Positions 7,971-16,485 of a stretch of 64,000 nucleotides of DNA are shown piece by piece. Source of the stretch: Altibacter sp. Lineage in GTDB: Bacteria; Bacteroidota; Bacteroidia; Flavobacteriales; Flavobacteriaceae. The stretch spans positions 1 through 64,000 of the forward strand of contig NZ_JAIOHK010000035.1 of NCBI RefSeq assembly GCF_019913785.1, written 5' to 3'. Both the position numbers and the translations under genes were made by a program. The notes under the pieces were generated by a model that was not told the origin of the DNA, made no database searches, and saw only the letters and a list, made by a program, of their open reading frames with translations. Positions within the stretch are counted from its first letter, which is position 1, and each line of letters begins with the position of its first letter.

Positions 7971-8858
7971 TTATAAGAGTCTTTTATAGGTTATTGTTGC
8001 TTGTAAGGACGTTGGTATTTCGACCTTACTCAGCACATTCATTTTTGTAGTTCCTGAGGCATATTGAGTTACGATAATCTCTGTAAAGAAACCATTCGAA
8101 CTATCAATGGTCGCCTGTGTTTCTTGTGTGCCAACAAGGCCAATTTCAACATCTTCTTCTTGGGAATTAAAAGAAATTATTGCAGTTCCAACGATATGAT
8201 AATTGGAGTTAGAATAGCTTTTCAACTTCCAGTGATTGCTAGCTTGAATAGTCCCCGAAAAACTGTTCTCCCAGGTTGCATCCATACTAACGTTTTCAGC
8301 CGGGAGCATATAGGTCATTTGCTCGAGACTTTCAGCAAGAGAGGCATTACTAAACTGACTTTGTACACCTTGCCTAATTAGGTTGACAGAAAATTCATCT
8401 TCAATTCCTGACAAGCGTATCATATTTTCTATGATCGCTTCGGAACCAGTTACTGAATCAATAGCACCTGTCTTCATCAATTTTATTTGAAAGCCAACAT
8501 GCAACAAACCCTCAAAGATCTTAGACTCCTTATCCTGTTCTTCTAAAGGTGTCTCCGTATCAATATAATTGACGATACCATAAATGTCAGATTCTGTTTT
8601 AAATTTAAACATTTCGAAGTAACTATTCAGGAGATAGTGGTCACTATCCTTTGCCACAACTTCTAAGAAAAATGTCCCTTCCAATGTATTCGTAATATTA
8701 TGATCTGCCCCATCTACTGTCATCTTCATATTTTGAATAGCACTTTGATTCACTCTAAAAGTGTCTCCCACTTTAAGATTATACTCTAGCAAATGCTGAG
8801 AATAACAATTGAAAGTAATACATGCCAAGGCAAGAACAAGCTGAATTGATTTTAACAT
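7971..8858 (-). CDS. Secreted DUF6263-like protein
   Basis: A 295-residue protein with a signal peptide (MLKSIQLVLALACITFNCYS) and a mostly beta-rich body, including LEYNLKVGDTFRVNQSAIQNM near the N-terminus and repeated references to large aliphatic strands. This resembles the Bacteroidota secreted family DUF6263, whose function is unknown. Assignment rests on overall pattern only. It is first in a two-gene unit with the TPR protein. Confidence 0.6.
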   Translation of the reverse strand: MLKSIQLVLALACITFNCYSQHLLEYNLKVGDTFRVNQSAIQNMKMTVDGADHNITNTLEGTFFLEVVAKDSDHYLLNSYFEMFKFKTESDIYGIVNYIDTETPLEEQDKESKIFEGLLHVGFQIKLMKTGAIDSVTGSEAIIENMIRLSGIEDEFSVNLIRQGVQSQFSNASLAESLEQMTYMLPAENVSMDATWENSFSGTIQASNHWKLKSYSNSNYHIVGTAIISFNSQEEDVEIGLVGTQETQATIDSSNGFFTEIIVTQYASGTTKMNVLSKVEIPTSLQATITYKRLL

Positions 8859-8924
8859 TGCGGCCGCATTTTTTTAGAGGGTTCAAAGGTACTAAAAACA
8901 TTCAAAAATATTTTATGTTTTCCG

Positions 8925-8955
8925 TTTGGGAAAGTGAAAAATGATTGTATATTTG
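8925..8955 (+). promoter_or_regulatory. Bacteroidota promoter for rpmH
   Basis: TTTG at 8925-8928 and TATATTTG at 8948-8955 are separated by 19 bases, the canonical Bacteroidota -33/-7 arrangement. Transcription would begin near 8961, giving an rpmH leader of about 105 bases. Confidence 0.75.
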
Positions 8956-9067
8956 CACCCGCCTATGCAAAAGAATGGATTCGTTGCTGTGGCAGGCTGC
9001 AACTAGAACAGCATGCGGTCACAAACTAGAGAAAGAAAAGATTTTTCAGAAGATAAAGAATTAGAAA

Positions 9068-9229
9068 ATGAGTAAGAGAACATTTCAGCCATCGAAAAGA
9101 AAGAGAAGAAACAAACACGGTTTTAGAGAGCGAATGGCTTCTGTAAGCGGTAGAAAAGTACTTGCTGCTCGTAGAGCAAAGGGTAGAAAGAAAGTTTCTG
9201 TATCCTCTGAAGCTCGTCACAAGAAATAA
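9068..9229 (+). CDS. rpmH: 50S ribosomal protein L34 (bL34)
   Basis: A 53-residue highly basic protein starting [20 protein letters not shown], followed by [21 protein letters not shown], the unmistakable bL34 pattern. It sits in the large ribosomal subunit near the 23S rRNA core. The protein is slightly longer than the 44-46 residues usual in Proteobacteria because of a C-terminal [10 protein letters not shown] extension common in Bacteroidota. Here it is not next to rnpA or dnaA. It has its own promoter and terminator. Confidence 0.97.
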   Translation: MSKRTFQPSKRKRRNKHGFRERMASVSGRKVLAARRAKGRKKVSVSSEARHKK

Positions 9230-9250
9230 TGTTGATAAGTATTATATAAA

Positions 9251-9282
9251 AAGGTGTTGTCTAAAAGCAACACCTTTTTTTT
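9251..9282 (+). terminator. Intrinsic terminator after rpmH
   Basis: A perfect 9-bp stem AAGGTGTTG/CAACACCTT (9251-9259 with 9268-9276), an 8-base loop and a run of T residues follow the rpmH stop by 21 bases. Confidence 0.85.
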
Positions 9283-9330
9283 ATACCCTATTGAATCGTA
9301 ATTTTGTAGCACCGAAAAAGTATCATTAAA

Positions 9331-12183
9331 ATGCCAAAAAATCCTTCTCTCAAATCTGTTTTAATTATTGGTTCAGGCCCTATTATTATTGGGCAAGCCT
9401 GTGAATTTGACTATTCCGGGTCGCAGGCCTTGCGATCGCTTCGCGAAGACGGAATTGAAACTGTATTGATCAATTCAAACCCGGCGACCATCATGACCGA
9501 CCCTTCCATGGCCGATCATGTCTATTTGTTGCCGCTAACCACAAAATCGATTGTTAAAATCTTAAAAGATCATCCGCAAATTGATGCCGTATTGCCAACA
9601 ATGGGAGGGCAAACTGCACTGAATCTCTGTATTGAAGCCGATGAAAAAGGGATATGGAACGACTTTAATGTAAAGATAATCGGCGTTGATATTGCCGCCA
9701 TTAATATTACCGAAGACCGCGACCAGTTTAAAGACCTGATGATCAAAATTGGAATTCCGGTGGCACCTGCTAAAATTGCAAATTCCTATCTAACCGGAAA
9801 AGAAATTGCACAAGAGTTCGGTTTTCCCTTGGTCATTCGGCCCTCCTTTACATTGGGTGGGACCGGAGCCTCCTTTGTCCATACCGAGGAACAATTTGAT
9901 GCCTTATTGACGTACGGACTTGAAGCCTCTCCTATTCATGAAGTGCTTATCGATAAGGCCCTATTGGGATGGAAGGAATACGAATTGGAATTGCTTCGCG
10001 ATAACAACGATAACGTAGTCATTATCTGTACCATTGAAAATATGGACCCTATGGGGATCCATACCGGAGATTCCATTACGGTAGCTCCGGCCATGACCTT
10101 AAGTGATACCTGTTACCAGCGCATGCGTGACATGGCTATAAAAATGATGCGCAGCATAGGGGATTTTGCTGGTGGGTGTAATGTGCAGTTTGCCGTAAGT
10201 CCCGATGAAAATGAAGACATCATAGCCATTGAGATCAACCCGCGTGTATCCCGCTCTTCTGCCTTAGCATCGAAGGCAACTGGATACCCAATTGCTAAGA
10301 TCGCTTCAAAATTGGCCATAGGCTATCGTTTGGACGAATTAGACAATCAGATTACGAAATCGACTTCAGCCTTATTCGAACCAACCCTTGATTATGTGAT
10401 CGTTAAAATTCCAAGATGGAATTTTGACAAGTTTGAAGGCTCCGAACGCACATTGGGGCTTCAAATGAAATCGGTTGGAGAGGTAATGGGAATAGGTCGA
10501 TCGTTTCAAGAAGCGCTACACAAAGCGACACAATCATTGGAGATTAAACGCAATGGCTTAGGTGCCGACGGAAAAAGTTATACCAATTACGAGCAAATTC
10601 TCGACAAATTAAAAAATGCAAGTTGGGATCGTGTTTTTGTGATCTACGACGCTATTCAGATGGGGATTCCACTGAGCAGGATACACGAGATCACCAAGAT
10701 CGATATGTGGTTCTTACGGCAATATGAGGAATTGTACATGCTCGAGAAAGAAATTTCGGGCTATACTTTGGATACCCTTCCAAGGGAATTATTACTCGAA
10801 GCCAAACAGAAGGGGTATGGGGACCGACAAATAGCACATATGCTGAAATGTTTGGAGAGTCAGGTGTATAAAAAGCGTGATGAACTCAATATCCAGCGCG
10901 TATACAAACTCGTGGATACTTGTGCGGCCGAATTTAAAGCGGAAACACCGTATTACTATTCCACCTTCGAGAATGAAATGGAAACAGCCGATGGGAAGCG
11001 TTATTCTGAAAACGACAGCATCGTAACCGATAAGAAAAAGGTGATCGTTTTGGGCTCTGGACCCAACCGAATAGGACAGGGGATCGAGTTTGACTACTGT
11101 TGTGTGCATGGTGTCTTAGCGGCAAGTGAAATAGGGTACGAGACCATTATGATTAACTGTAATCCGGAAACAGTTTCAACCGATTTCGATGTGGCAGATA
11201 AATTATACTTCGAGCCGGTTTTTTGGGAACATATCTACGATATCATTCGTCATGAGAAACCGGAAGGCGTGATTGTTCAGCTGGGTGGGCAAACCGCACT
11301 TAAGTTAGCCGAAAAGCTAGATCGCTACGGAATAAAGGTATTGGGGACGAGCTACCAATCGTTAGATCTTGCCGAAGATCGCGGAAGTTTTTCAACCTTA
11401 TTAAAAGAAAATAATATTCCGTACCCCGAATTTGGCGTAGCCGAAAACACCGAAGAAGCCTTGGCCTTGGCCGATAAATTAGACTTTCCTTTACTTATTC
11501 GTCCTTCCTATGTACTTGGTGGGCAAGGGATGAAGATTGTAATCAACAAAAAAGAATTGGAAGAACATGTGGTCGACCTACTGCGTAAAATTCCGAATAA
11601 TAAATTGTTGCTGGATCACTACCTTGACGGCGCGATCGAAGCAGAGGCAGATGCGATTTGCGATGGTGAAAATGTCTACATTATTGGTATCATGGAGCAT
11701 ATAGAGCCCTGTGGAATCCATTCGGGTGACTCCAACGCGACCTTACCGCCCTTTAATTTAGGGGAATTTGTAATGCAGCAGATTAAGGATCACACGGTAA
11801 AAATCGCCTTGGCCTTGAAAACAGTAGGATTGATAAATATTCAATTCGCCATCAAAGACGATATGGTCTATATTATCGAGGCCAATCCTAGAGCATCACG
11901 TACCGTTCCGTTTATTTCGAAGGCGTACAAAGAACCCTATGTAAATTATGCGACAAAAGTAATGTTGGGGCATAGTAAGGTCACCGATTTTAAATTTAAT
12001 CCGCAATTGGAAGGATTTGCCATCAAGCAACCGGTCTTCAGCTTTAATAAATTTCCCAATGTGAATAAACAATTGGGGCCCGAGATGAAGAGTACAGGGG
12101 AGAGTATCCTGTTTATCGACAGCCTAAAAGACGATGCTTTTTACGACTTATACGCCAGAAGGAAGATGTATTTGAGCAAATAG
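9331..12183 (+). CDS. carB: Carbamoyl-phosphate synthase large subunit
   Basis: A 950-residue enzyme that makes carbamoyl phosphate from bicarbonate, ammonia and two ATP for pyrimidine and arginine synthesis. Two homologous ATP-grasp halves are visible: one starts at GSGPIIIGQACEFDYSG and the second at LGSGPNRIGQGIEFDYC (about residue 570). Each has the EINPRVSRSSALASKATGYPIAK or EANPRASRTVPFISKA motif. E. coli CarB has about 1070 residues; here the C-terminal MGS-like allosteric domain is absent. The small subunit carA is not in the window. Confidence 0.95.
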   Translation: MPKNPSLKSVLIIGSGPIIIGQACEFDYSGSQALRSLREDGIETVLINSNPATIMTDPSMADHVYLLPLTTKSIVKILKDHPQIDAVLPTMGGQTALNLCIEADEKGIWNDFNVKIIGVDIAAINITEDRDQFKDLMIKIGIPVAPAKIANSYLTGKEIAQEFGFPLVIRPSFTLGGTGASFVHTEEQFDALLTYGLEASPIHEVLIDKALLGWKEYELELLRDNNDNVVIICTIENMDPMGIHTGDSITVAPAMTLSDTCYQRMRDMAIKMMRSIGDFAGGCNVQFAVSPDENEDIIAIEINPRVSRSSALASKATGYPIAKIASKLAIGYRLDELDNQITKSTSALFEPTLDYVIVKIPRWNFDKFEGSERTLGLQMKSVGEVMGIGRSFQEALHKATQSLEIKRNGLGADGKSYTNYEQILDKLKNASWDRVFVIYDAIQMGIPLSRIHEITKIDMWFLRQYEELYMLEKEISGYTLDTLPRELLLEAKQKGYGDRQIAHMLKCLESQVYKKRDELNIQRVYKLVDTCAAEFKAETPYYYSTFENEMETADGKRYSENDSIVTDKKKVIVLGSGPNRIGQGIEFDYCCVHGVLAASEIGYETIMINCNPETVSTDFDVADKLYFEPVFWEHIYDIIRHEKPEGVIVQLGGQTALKLAEKLDRYGIKVLGTSYQSLDLAEDRGSFSTLLKENNIPYPEFGVAENTEEALALADKLDFPLLIRPSYVLGGQGMKIVINKKELEEHVVDLLRKIPNNKLLLDHYLDGAIEAEADAICDGENVYIIGIMEHIEPCGIHSGDSNATLPPFNLGEFVMQQIKDHTVKIALALKTVGLINIQFAIKDDMVYIIEANPRASRTVPFISKAYKEPYVNYATKVMLGHSKVTDFKFNPQLEGFAIKQPVFSFNKFPNVNKQLGPEMKSTGESILFIDSLKDDAFYDLYARRKMYLSK

Positions 12184-12210
12184 TTTTCCTTCATTTACAG
12201 CACAAATCAG

Positions 12211-12244
12211 CCCTACCGTTAAATTAAAAGGTAGGGTTTTTTTG
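12211..12244 (+). terminator. Intrinsic terminator after carB
   Basis: A CCCTACC/GGTAGGG stem (12211-12217 with 12230-12236) is followed by seven T residues, 27 bases after the carB stop. Confidence 0.8.
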
Positions 12245-12318
12245 TATAGAGTTGTTTTAGTGAAAAGGATATTGAAAAAGTATATTCTACCGCAAACTAA
12301 TCTTTAAAACTAAATACC

Positions 12319-12894
12319 ATGAAAAAAATCAACTTTTTTATTTTTTGCTTGATAGCAGCATTCGCTTCGGCTCAAACTACTTACGACGTAAACTGGCAAG
12401 TAGGAATAAGTGTTCCGGATGCCAGTTTTACCATTGAACAAGGCGACACTATGCGATGGACTTGGACCGATGCGGTGCCGCACAGCGTGACAAGTGATAG
12501 TGGAAGTCAGGAAGATTTTGATAGTGGAATTCTTACGGGAGCAGGAACCGAATTTTCCTATACCTTTTTGCAAGAGGGAATCAATCCTTATGGTTGCGAT
12601 GTGCATTCGAATATGGAAGGAACCATCACCGTAGAAGCACCGCTTTCTATAGATGATAAATTTGCAAAGAATGTTAGGTTATACCCGAATCCTGTTGCAG
12701 ACATCTTTACCATTACCTCCTTGTACCAATTGGATGCGTATTCAATTAATGATATTTCGGGAAGAAATGTGGCGCAAGGCGTTGGAAACGGAAACTTTAC
12801 AGAAATTGAGATTTCCAATTTGAATACGGGAATGTATTTCGTGACCGTAACATCGGGAGATCAACAAGCAACACTTCGTCTAGTGAAAAAATAA
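12319..12894 (+). CDS. Plastocyanin-like cupredoxin with T9SS sorting domain
   Basis: A 191-residue secreted protein. After a signal peptide (to about residue 19), a cupredoxin domain (about 22-106) contains a complete type-1 copper ligand set: H55 in AVPHSV, then C93, H96 and M99 in YGCDVHSNMEG. The last 70 residues form a type A T9SS sorting domain (VRLYPNPVADIF to LRLVKK), so the product should cross the outer membrane and be anchored or released outside the cell. It starts a five-gene redox cluster, separated from the next gene by a weak hairpin. Confidence 0.88.
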   Translation: MKKINFFIFCLIAAFASAQTTYDVNWQVGISVPDASFTIEQGDTMRWTWTDAVPHSVTSDSGSQEDFDSGILTGAGTEFSYTFLQEGINPYGCDVHSNMEGTITVEAPLSIDDKFAKNVRLYPNPVADIFTITSLYQLDAYSINDISGRNVAQGVGNGNFTEIEISNLNTGMYFVTVTSGDQQATLRLVKK

Positions 12895-12900
12895 TAAAGC

Positions 12901-12935
12901 AGCCGGAGGGATTATATCCTTCCGGCTATTGTTTT
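12901..12935 (+). terminator. Weak intrinsic terminator or processing hairpin
   Basis: AGCCGGAGGG pairs with CCTTCCGGCT (12901-12927) through one wobble, followed by ATTGTTTT. The poor T-run suggests attenuation between the cupredoxin gene and the genes downstream, not a full stop. Confidence 0.55.
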
Positions 12936-12978
12936 ACGCCCAAAAACCATTTAAAAATCAATTTAAACATCCCAGCAG

Positions 12979-13347
12979 ATGAAAGCGTTCTATTGCATTT
13001 TTCTTATCAGTTCGGTTGTACTCATGTCATGTAGTACGAACTCTATAGATGATCTTGAACCTATTGGAAATGAAGAACTTCCCGATCTAGTGACGTATCA
13101 AGAGGTGCGATCGACCTTTGACAATATTTGTTCGGCCTGCCATGCAAATCCGCCACAAAACGGAGCACCCATGCCTTTGATAAATTATGAAAACGTAAAG
13201 GAAGCAATTGAGAATAGAGGGCTGCTCGATCGCATCAGTAGAAATGAAGGAGCGCAGGGCTTGATGCCACTTGGTGGGCCACGATTACCACAATCGGTTA
13301 TTGATCTTATTTTTCAGTGGAACGAAGACGGACTTTTAGAAAATTAA
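12979..13347 (+). CDS. Small haem c lipoprotein (single CxxCH)
   Basis: A 122-residue lipoprotein with lipobox LMSC (Cys18). A covalent haem-binding motif C51-SA-C54-H55 follows, and a likely distal methionine lies in GLMPLGG. The size and a C-terminal helix (PQSVIDLIFQWNEDGL) fit a class I mono-haem cytochrome c domain of the kind annotated as 'cytochrome c/planctomycete-type'. It is probably attached to the periplasmic face of a membrane. It belongs to the cluster 12979-15182 on one strand. Confidence 0.8.
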   Translation: MKAFYCIFLISSVVLMSCSTNSIDDLEPIGNEELPDLVTYQEVRSTFDNICSACHANPPQNGAPMPLINYENVKEAIENRGLLDRISRNEGAQGLMPLGGPRLPQSVIDLIFQWNEDGLLEN

Positions 13348-13357
13348 AAAAACAGCT

Positions 13358-13903
13358 ATGAAACGATCCCTTTTTATATCAATTGTAATTTTATGTGTTT
13401 CGGCTTCGGCTATTTCACAAAAATACAGCACCAAGACCGGTGAAATAGTATTTGAAGCTTCCGTGCCTTCCTTCGAAGAAGTTAAAGCGAAGAATTCATC
13501 AGTTAGTGCAATTTTAAATACCGAAACCGGTGACATTGCAGCCCTAGTGCTTGTAAAAGGATTTCGTTTTAAAGTGGCTTTGATGGAAGAACATTTCAAC
13601 GAAAACTATATCGAATCTGAAAAATACCCCAAAGCCACCTTAAAAGGGTCTATACAAGATTTTGAGCTATCAGCTTTAAAGGATGGACCCAACCATCATA
13701 CCTTGATAGCAGCTCTGACCTTACACGGAAAAACAAAAAATTTAGAAATTCCTATTGTCTTGACAGCAACAGACGAAAAGTTAGTATTGACTTCTAATTT
13801 TGCATTGAACCCCGACGATTTTGATATTTCTATTCCCAATATTGTACGATCTAAGGTAGCAAAAGAGGTTGACGTAAACGTACACCTTGAACTTTCTAAT
13901 TGA
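13358..13903 (+). CDS. YceI-like periplasmic protein
   Basis: A 181-residue exported protein with a signal peptide to about residue 21 and a YceI-type lipocalin barrel: GEIVFEASVPSFEEVKAKNS, then KVALMEEHFNENYIESEKYPKATLKG and LTLHGKTKNLEIPIVLTA. YceI proteins bind isoprenoid lipids or quinone-like molecules in a hydrophobic pocket. The ligand here is unknown. It follows the haem lipoprotein by 10 bases and is followed by the OB-fold gene 8 bases later. Confidence 0.85.
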   Translation: MKRSLFISIVILCVSASAISQKYSTKTGEIVFEASVPSFEEVKAKNSSVSAILNTETGDIAALVLVKGFRFKVALMEEHFNENYIESEKYPKATLKGSIQDFELSALKDGPNHHTLIAALTLHGKTKNLEIPIVLTATDEKLVLTSNFALNPDDFDISIPNIVRSKVAKEVDVNVHLELSN

Positions 13904-13911
13904 GAACATCT

Positions 13912-14292
13912 ATGAGAAAATTAAAAATTTATTTCATACTTATTGCCCTGGCGAGTATGGTGGGATATTTTGGATACAAATACCTGTATCACGAACATAG
14001 AGATATTAATGCTGAAACTTCGGTTATTGAAACTACTGCACAGCAGCTATCGGAAGCCTATCAGGCAAATGGACAAAATACATTCCTGAATAAGACCGTT
14101 ACGATCACGGGAAAGGTAACCGATACAGACGCGAATACAATTACATTGGATGATAGTGTCCATTGTACATTTGAAAGTGATATTTCCGAAATAAAACACA
14201 ACACACAAGTTACTATAAAGGGAAGATGCATTGGGTATGATGACCTTTTTGAACTGGTTAAAATTGATCAATCCACGATTCTAAAACAATAA
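13912..14292 (+). CDS. Membrane-anchored OB-fold (tRNA_anti-like) protein
   Basis: A 126-residue protein with one N-terminal membrane segment (KIYFILIALASMVGYFGYKYLY) and an OB-fold domain: LNKTVTITGKVTDTDANTITLDDSVHCTFESD, then VTIKGRCIGYDDLFELVKIDQ. This resembles the periplasmic OB-fold 'tRNA_anti-like' family of Bacteroidota, not an RNA enzyme. A TTG at 13900 is also possible, but the ATG at 13912 gives the better signal anchor. Confidence 0.75.
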   Translation: MRKLKIYFILIALASMVGYFGYKYLYHEHRDINAETSVIETTAQQLSEAYQANGQNTFLNKTVTITGKVTDTDANTITLDDSVHCTFESDISEIKHNTQVTIKGRCIGYDDLFELVKIDQSTILKQ

Positions 14293-14297
14293 TCAAG

Positions 14298-15182
14298 ATG
14301 AAGAAATATGTCTTTTTTCTATTACTTTTTCCGGCTATACTAGTAGCTCAAGATGATTTGTTAGATGCGCTCGAAAAGGATGCAACCATCGATTATACTG
14401 TCAGCTCGGCATTTAAAGGGTTGAAAGTAGTCAACCTTGAATCCACAAAACTAGCCGATAAAAACGACTTTTATTTTGTAGTAGCGCACCGCTTCGGAAG
14501 TGTAAAATATGGGTTCGATGATCTTTTTGGACTGGATAACGCGGTCACACAGCTCAAGTTTATTTATGGAATTAACAAATGGTTAAATGTTGGGGTCGCT
14601 CGAAGTTCCTTTCAAAAAAAATATGGGCTTCACCTCAAATATCGCCTTGTAAATCAGGACAAGGAAGGATTTCCATTTACTGTGGTAGGCTACAACTTAG
14701 TCACCATTAATACATCGCTTGAAAAGGAATTTTTTAACAATTTCGAATTTAGCGACCGACTTGTTTACACTTCACAGTTACTTATTTCAAGAAAGATCTC
14801 GGAAGATTTGTCATTGCTTATTGCACCTACCTATATTCATGAAAATGTGGCAACGCGAAGTATTGAATTTTTACCCAATGGAGAAATCCGTAACCATGAT
14901 GAAAATAATGCTCAGTTTGCCGTAGGCTTGGGAGGAAGGTATAAGTTGACAAAACGGTGGAGCGTTAATGTTGATTATGGAGTGCACCTTAATCGAAATG
15001 ACAATTCGGTGTATAAAAATCCACTTTCTATCGGATTTGATCTAGAGACCGGAGGTCATGTTTTCCAAATGCACTTTACCAATGCACAAGCCATGTTTGA
15101 AGAGGGTTATTTGGTTAGAGGGGAAGGAGACTGGGGAGATGGAGATTTCTTTTTCGGCTTTAACCTAAGTCGCGTTTTTTAG
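14298..15182 (+). CDS. DUF5777-like beta-barrel outer membrane protein
   Basis: A 294-residue protein with a signal peptide ending at VAQ (residue 18) and repeated amphipathic strands ending in a terminal aromatic residue (GFNLSRVF), as expected for an outer-membrane barrel. The pattern KNDFYFVVAHRFGSVKYGFDDLFGLDNA resembles the Bacteroidota family DUF5777, often found next to YceI and cytochrome genes. It is the last gene of the cluster and overlaps the convergent small membrane gene by 4 bases. Confidence 0.75.
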   Translation: MKKYVFFLLLFPAILVAQDDLLDALEKDATIDYTVSSAFKGLKVVNLESTKLADKNDFYFVVAHRFGSVKYGFDDLFGLDNAVTQLKFIYGINKWLNVGVARSSFQKKYGLHLKYRLVNQDKEGFPFTVVGYNLVTINTSLEKEFFNNFEFSDRLVYTSQLLISRKISEDLSLLIAPTYIHENVATRSIEFLPNGEIRNHDENNAQFAVGLGGRYKLTKRWSVNVDYGVHLNRNDNSVYKNPLSIGFDLETGGHVFQMHFTNAQAMFEEGYLVRGEGDWGDGDFFFGFNLSRVF

Positions 15183-15547
15183 TTTTTGTTGAAGTGGGGA
15201 GATTCTTCCAAACTAACATCGGTGACAAAATAGTGGGTGTCACCCCAAAAGTAAAAGGTGGTATAGCGTTCTTCGTAGGTTAGTTTGACAAACTTCCCTT
15301 GATATTCCTGAAGTTTTTTAATAACATGCTCTTCCTTATCCAAAACAGAGAATGCAAATATTTGAGCGCCACTAATGCCCTGACTTATTTCACCTTCCCA
15401 CGTCTTAAAAAGCATCCCTTTATTACTGAATTTAATAAGTTCACCGGCTCTGGTTCCTTCACTGTAGGTAACATTGGCAACAAATGCGAAATAAATGAGG
15501 TAAATCACCAAAAGGCTTCCAAGAATAATGAATAGAATCTTTTTCAT
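15179..15547 (-). CDS. Small single-span membrane protein, Bacteroidota-specific
   Basis: A 122-residue protein with an N-terminal membrane helix and then VTYSEGTRAGELIKFSNKGMLFKTWEGEI and YQGKFVKLTYEERYTTFYFWGDTHYFVTDV. Close relatives are often labelled '6-phosphogluconate dehydrogenase' in databases, which the sequence does not support: there is no Rossmann motif. Function is unknown. It converges with the DUF5777 gene. Confidence 0.7.
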   Translation of the reverse strand: MKKILFIILGSLLVIYLIYFAFVANVTYSEGTRAGELIKFSNKGMLFKTWEGEISQGISGAQIFAFSVLDKEEHVIKKLQEYQGKFVKLTYEERYTTFYFWGDTHYFVTDVSLEESPHFNKN

Positions 15548-15591
15548 GGGGTTTGCATTTAATTGTGTAAATTTAGGTAAATCTTTTGGCT

Positions 15592-16485
15592 ATGAAGACA
15601 TTACATTCAATTCTATGTTGTTTGCTGGTAACTACTTTTGGTATAGGGCAGGAGTTTTATTCCGACTTTGAAGATGGAACCTTACAAGGATGGACAAATA
15701 AAGATGGAGCTACTGATCAGTTATCTGTTGAAGTTAACGCGAATACAGGCCATCATTTGCTGAAAGAATGCGATGGAACGAATACGGCTGTTGGTGAAAT
15801 GACGATTATTAATACCGAAAATTGGGTAGGAGATTATTTTTATTCACCAACCGGGCAGGGCGGTGACGAAGATATGCTTACACCCGATGAAATTGTGTTG
15901 CGAAATTCGAATAATTTCGATCTATACATTCGCTTTGGCTATACGGGGTCCAATGGCTATATGGTGGTCACAACTGATCCTATAGTTGTCCCGGCCCAAT
16001 CTGATTGGAATGTCTATTCGAGTCCACATTATATCGTTTTTCCTACAATTCACAATCTTACCATATTAAATGATACCACAGGGCTGCCCTTTGAAGAAAT
16101 TTACAATAATGTGCATGATATGTTTGAAGATGTGATTGAATTTCGAATTTTTCATAACGATCAAATTGTATATGACGGAAAAGTGGAGAACGGAACCCTT
16201 GAAATGGATGATTTGTTCAAGTTGATCCTATTGAATACCGAAGATCAAAACTTACCCAAAGTCAGACTTTATCCAAATCCGGTGAAGGATGAAATGACCG
16301 TTGCAATATCTAATTCCGAAAAAGGCATAATTGAAATTTACAATGTACTAGGGGAGAAGGTATTAAGCGCATCTTTACTGAGTGCTACTTCAAATCTAAA
16401 TCTCTCCGATTTAAAGAGTGGAATTTATTTGGCTACGATAAAAACGAGCACGACGACTACCACTAAAAAAATAGTGAAACTTTAG
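15592..16485 (+). CDS. Secreted protein with T9SS type A sorting domain
   Basis: A 297-residue exported protein. The start at 15592 (MKTLHSILCCLLVTTFGIGQ) gives a signal peptide; an upstream TTG at 15586 is less likely. The middle (FYSDFEDGTLQGWTNKDGATDQ) resembles a carbohydrate-binding, jelly-roll-type module. The C-terminal 75 residues are a type A T9SS sorting domain (KVRLYPNPVKDEM and the final KKIVKL). Extracellular role unknown. It ends 4 bases inside the convergent rmuC gene. Confidence 0.78.
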   Translation: MKTLHSILCCLLVTTFGIGQEFYSDFEDGTLQGWTNKDGATDQLSVEVNANTGHHLLKECDGTNTAVGEMTIINTENWVGDYFYSPTGQGGDEDMLTPDEIVLRNSNNFDLYIRFGYTGSNGYMVVTTDPIVVPAQSDWNVYSSPHYIVFPTIHNLTILNDTTGLPFEEIYNNVHDMFEDVIEFRIFHNDQIVYDGKVENGTLEMDDLFKLILLNTEDQNLPKVRLYPNPVKDEMTVAISNSEKGIIEIYNVLGEKVLSASLLSATSNLNLSDLKSGIYLATIKTSTTTTTKKIVKL

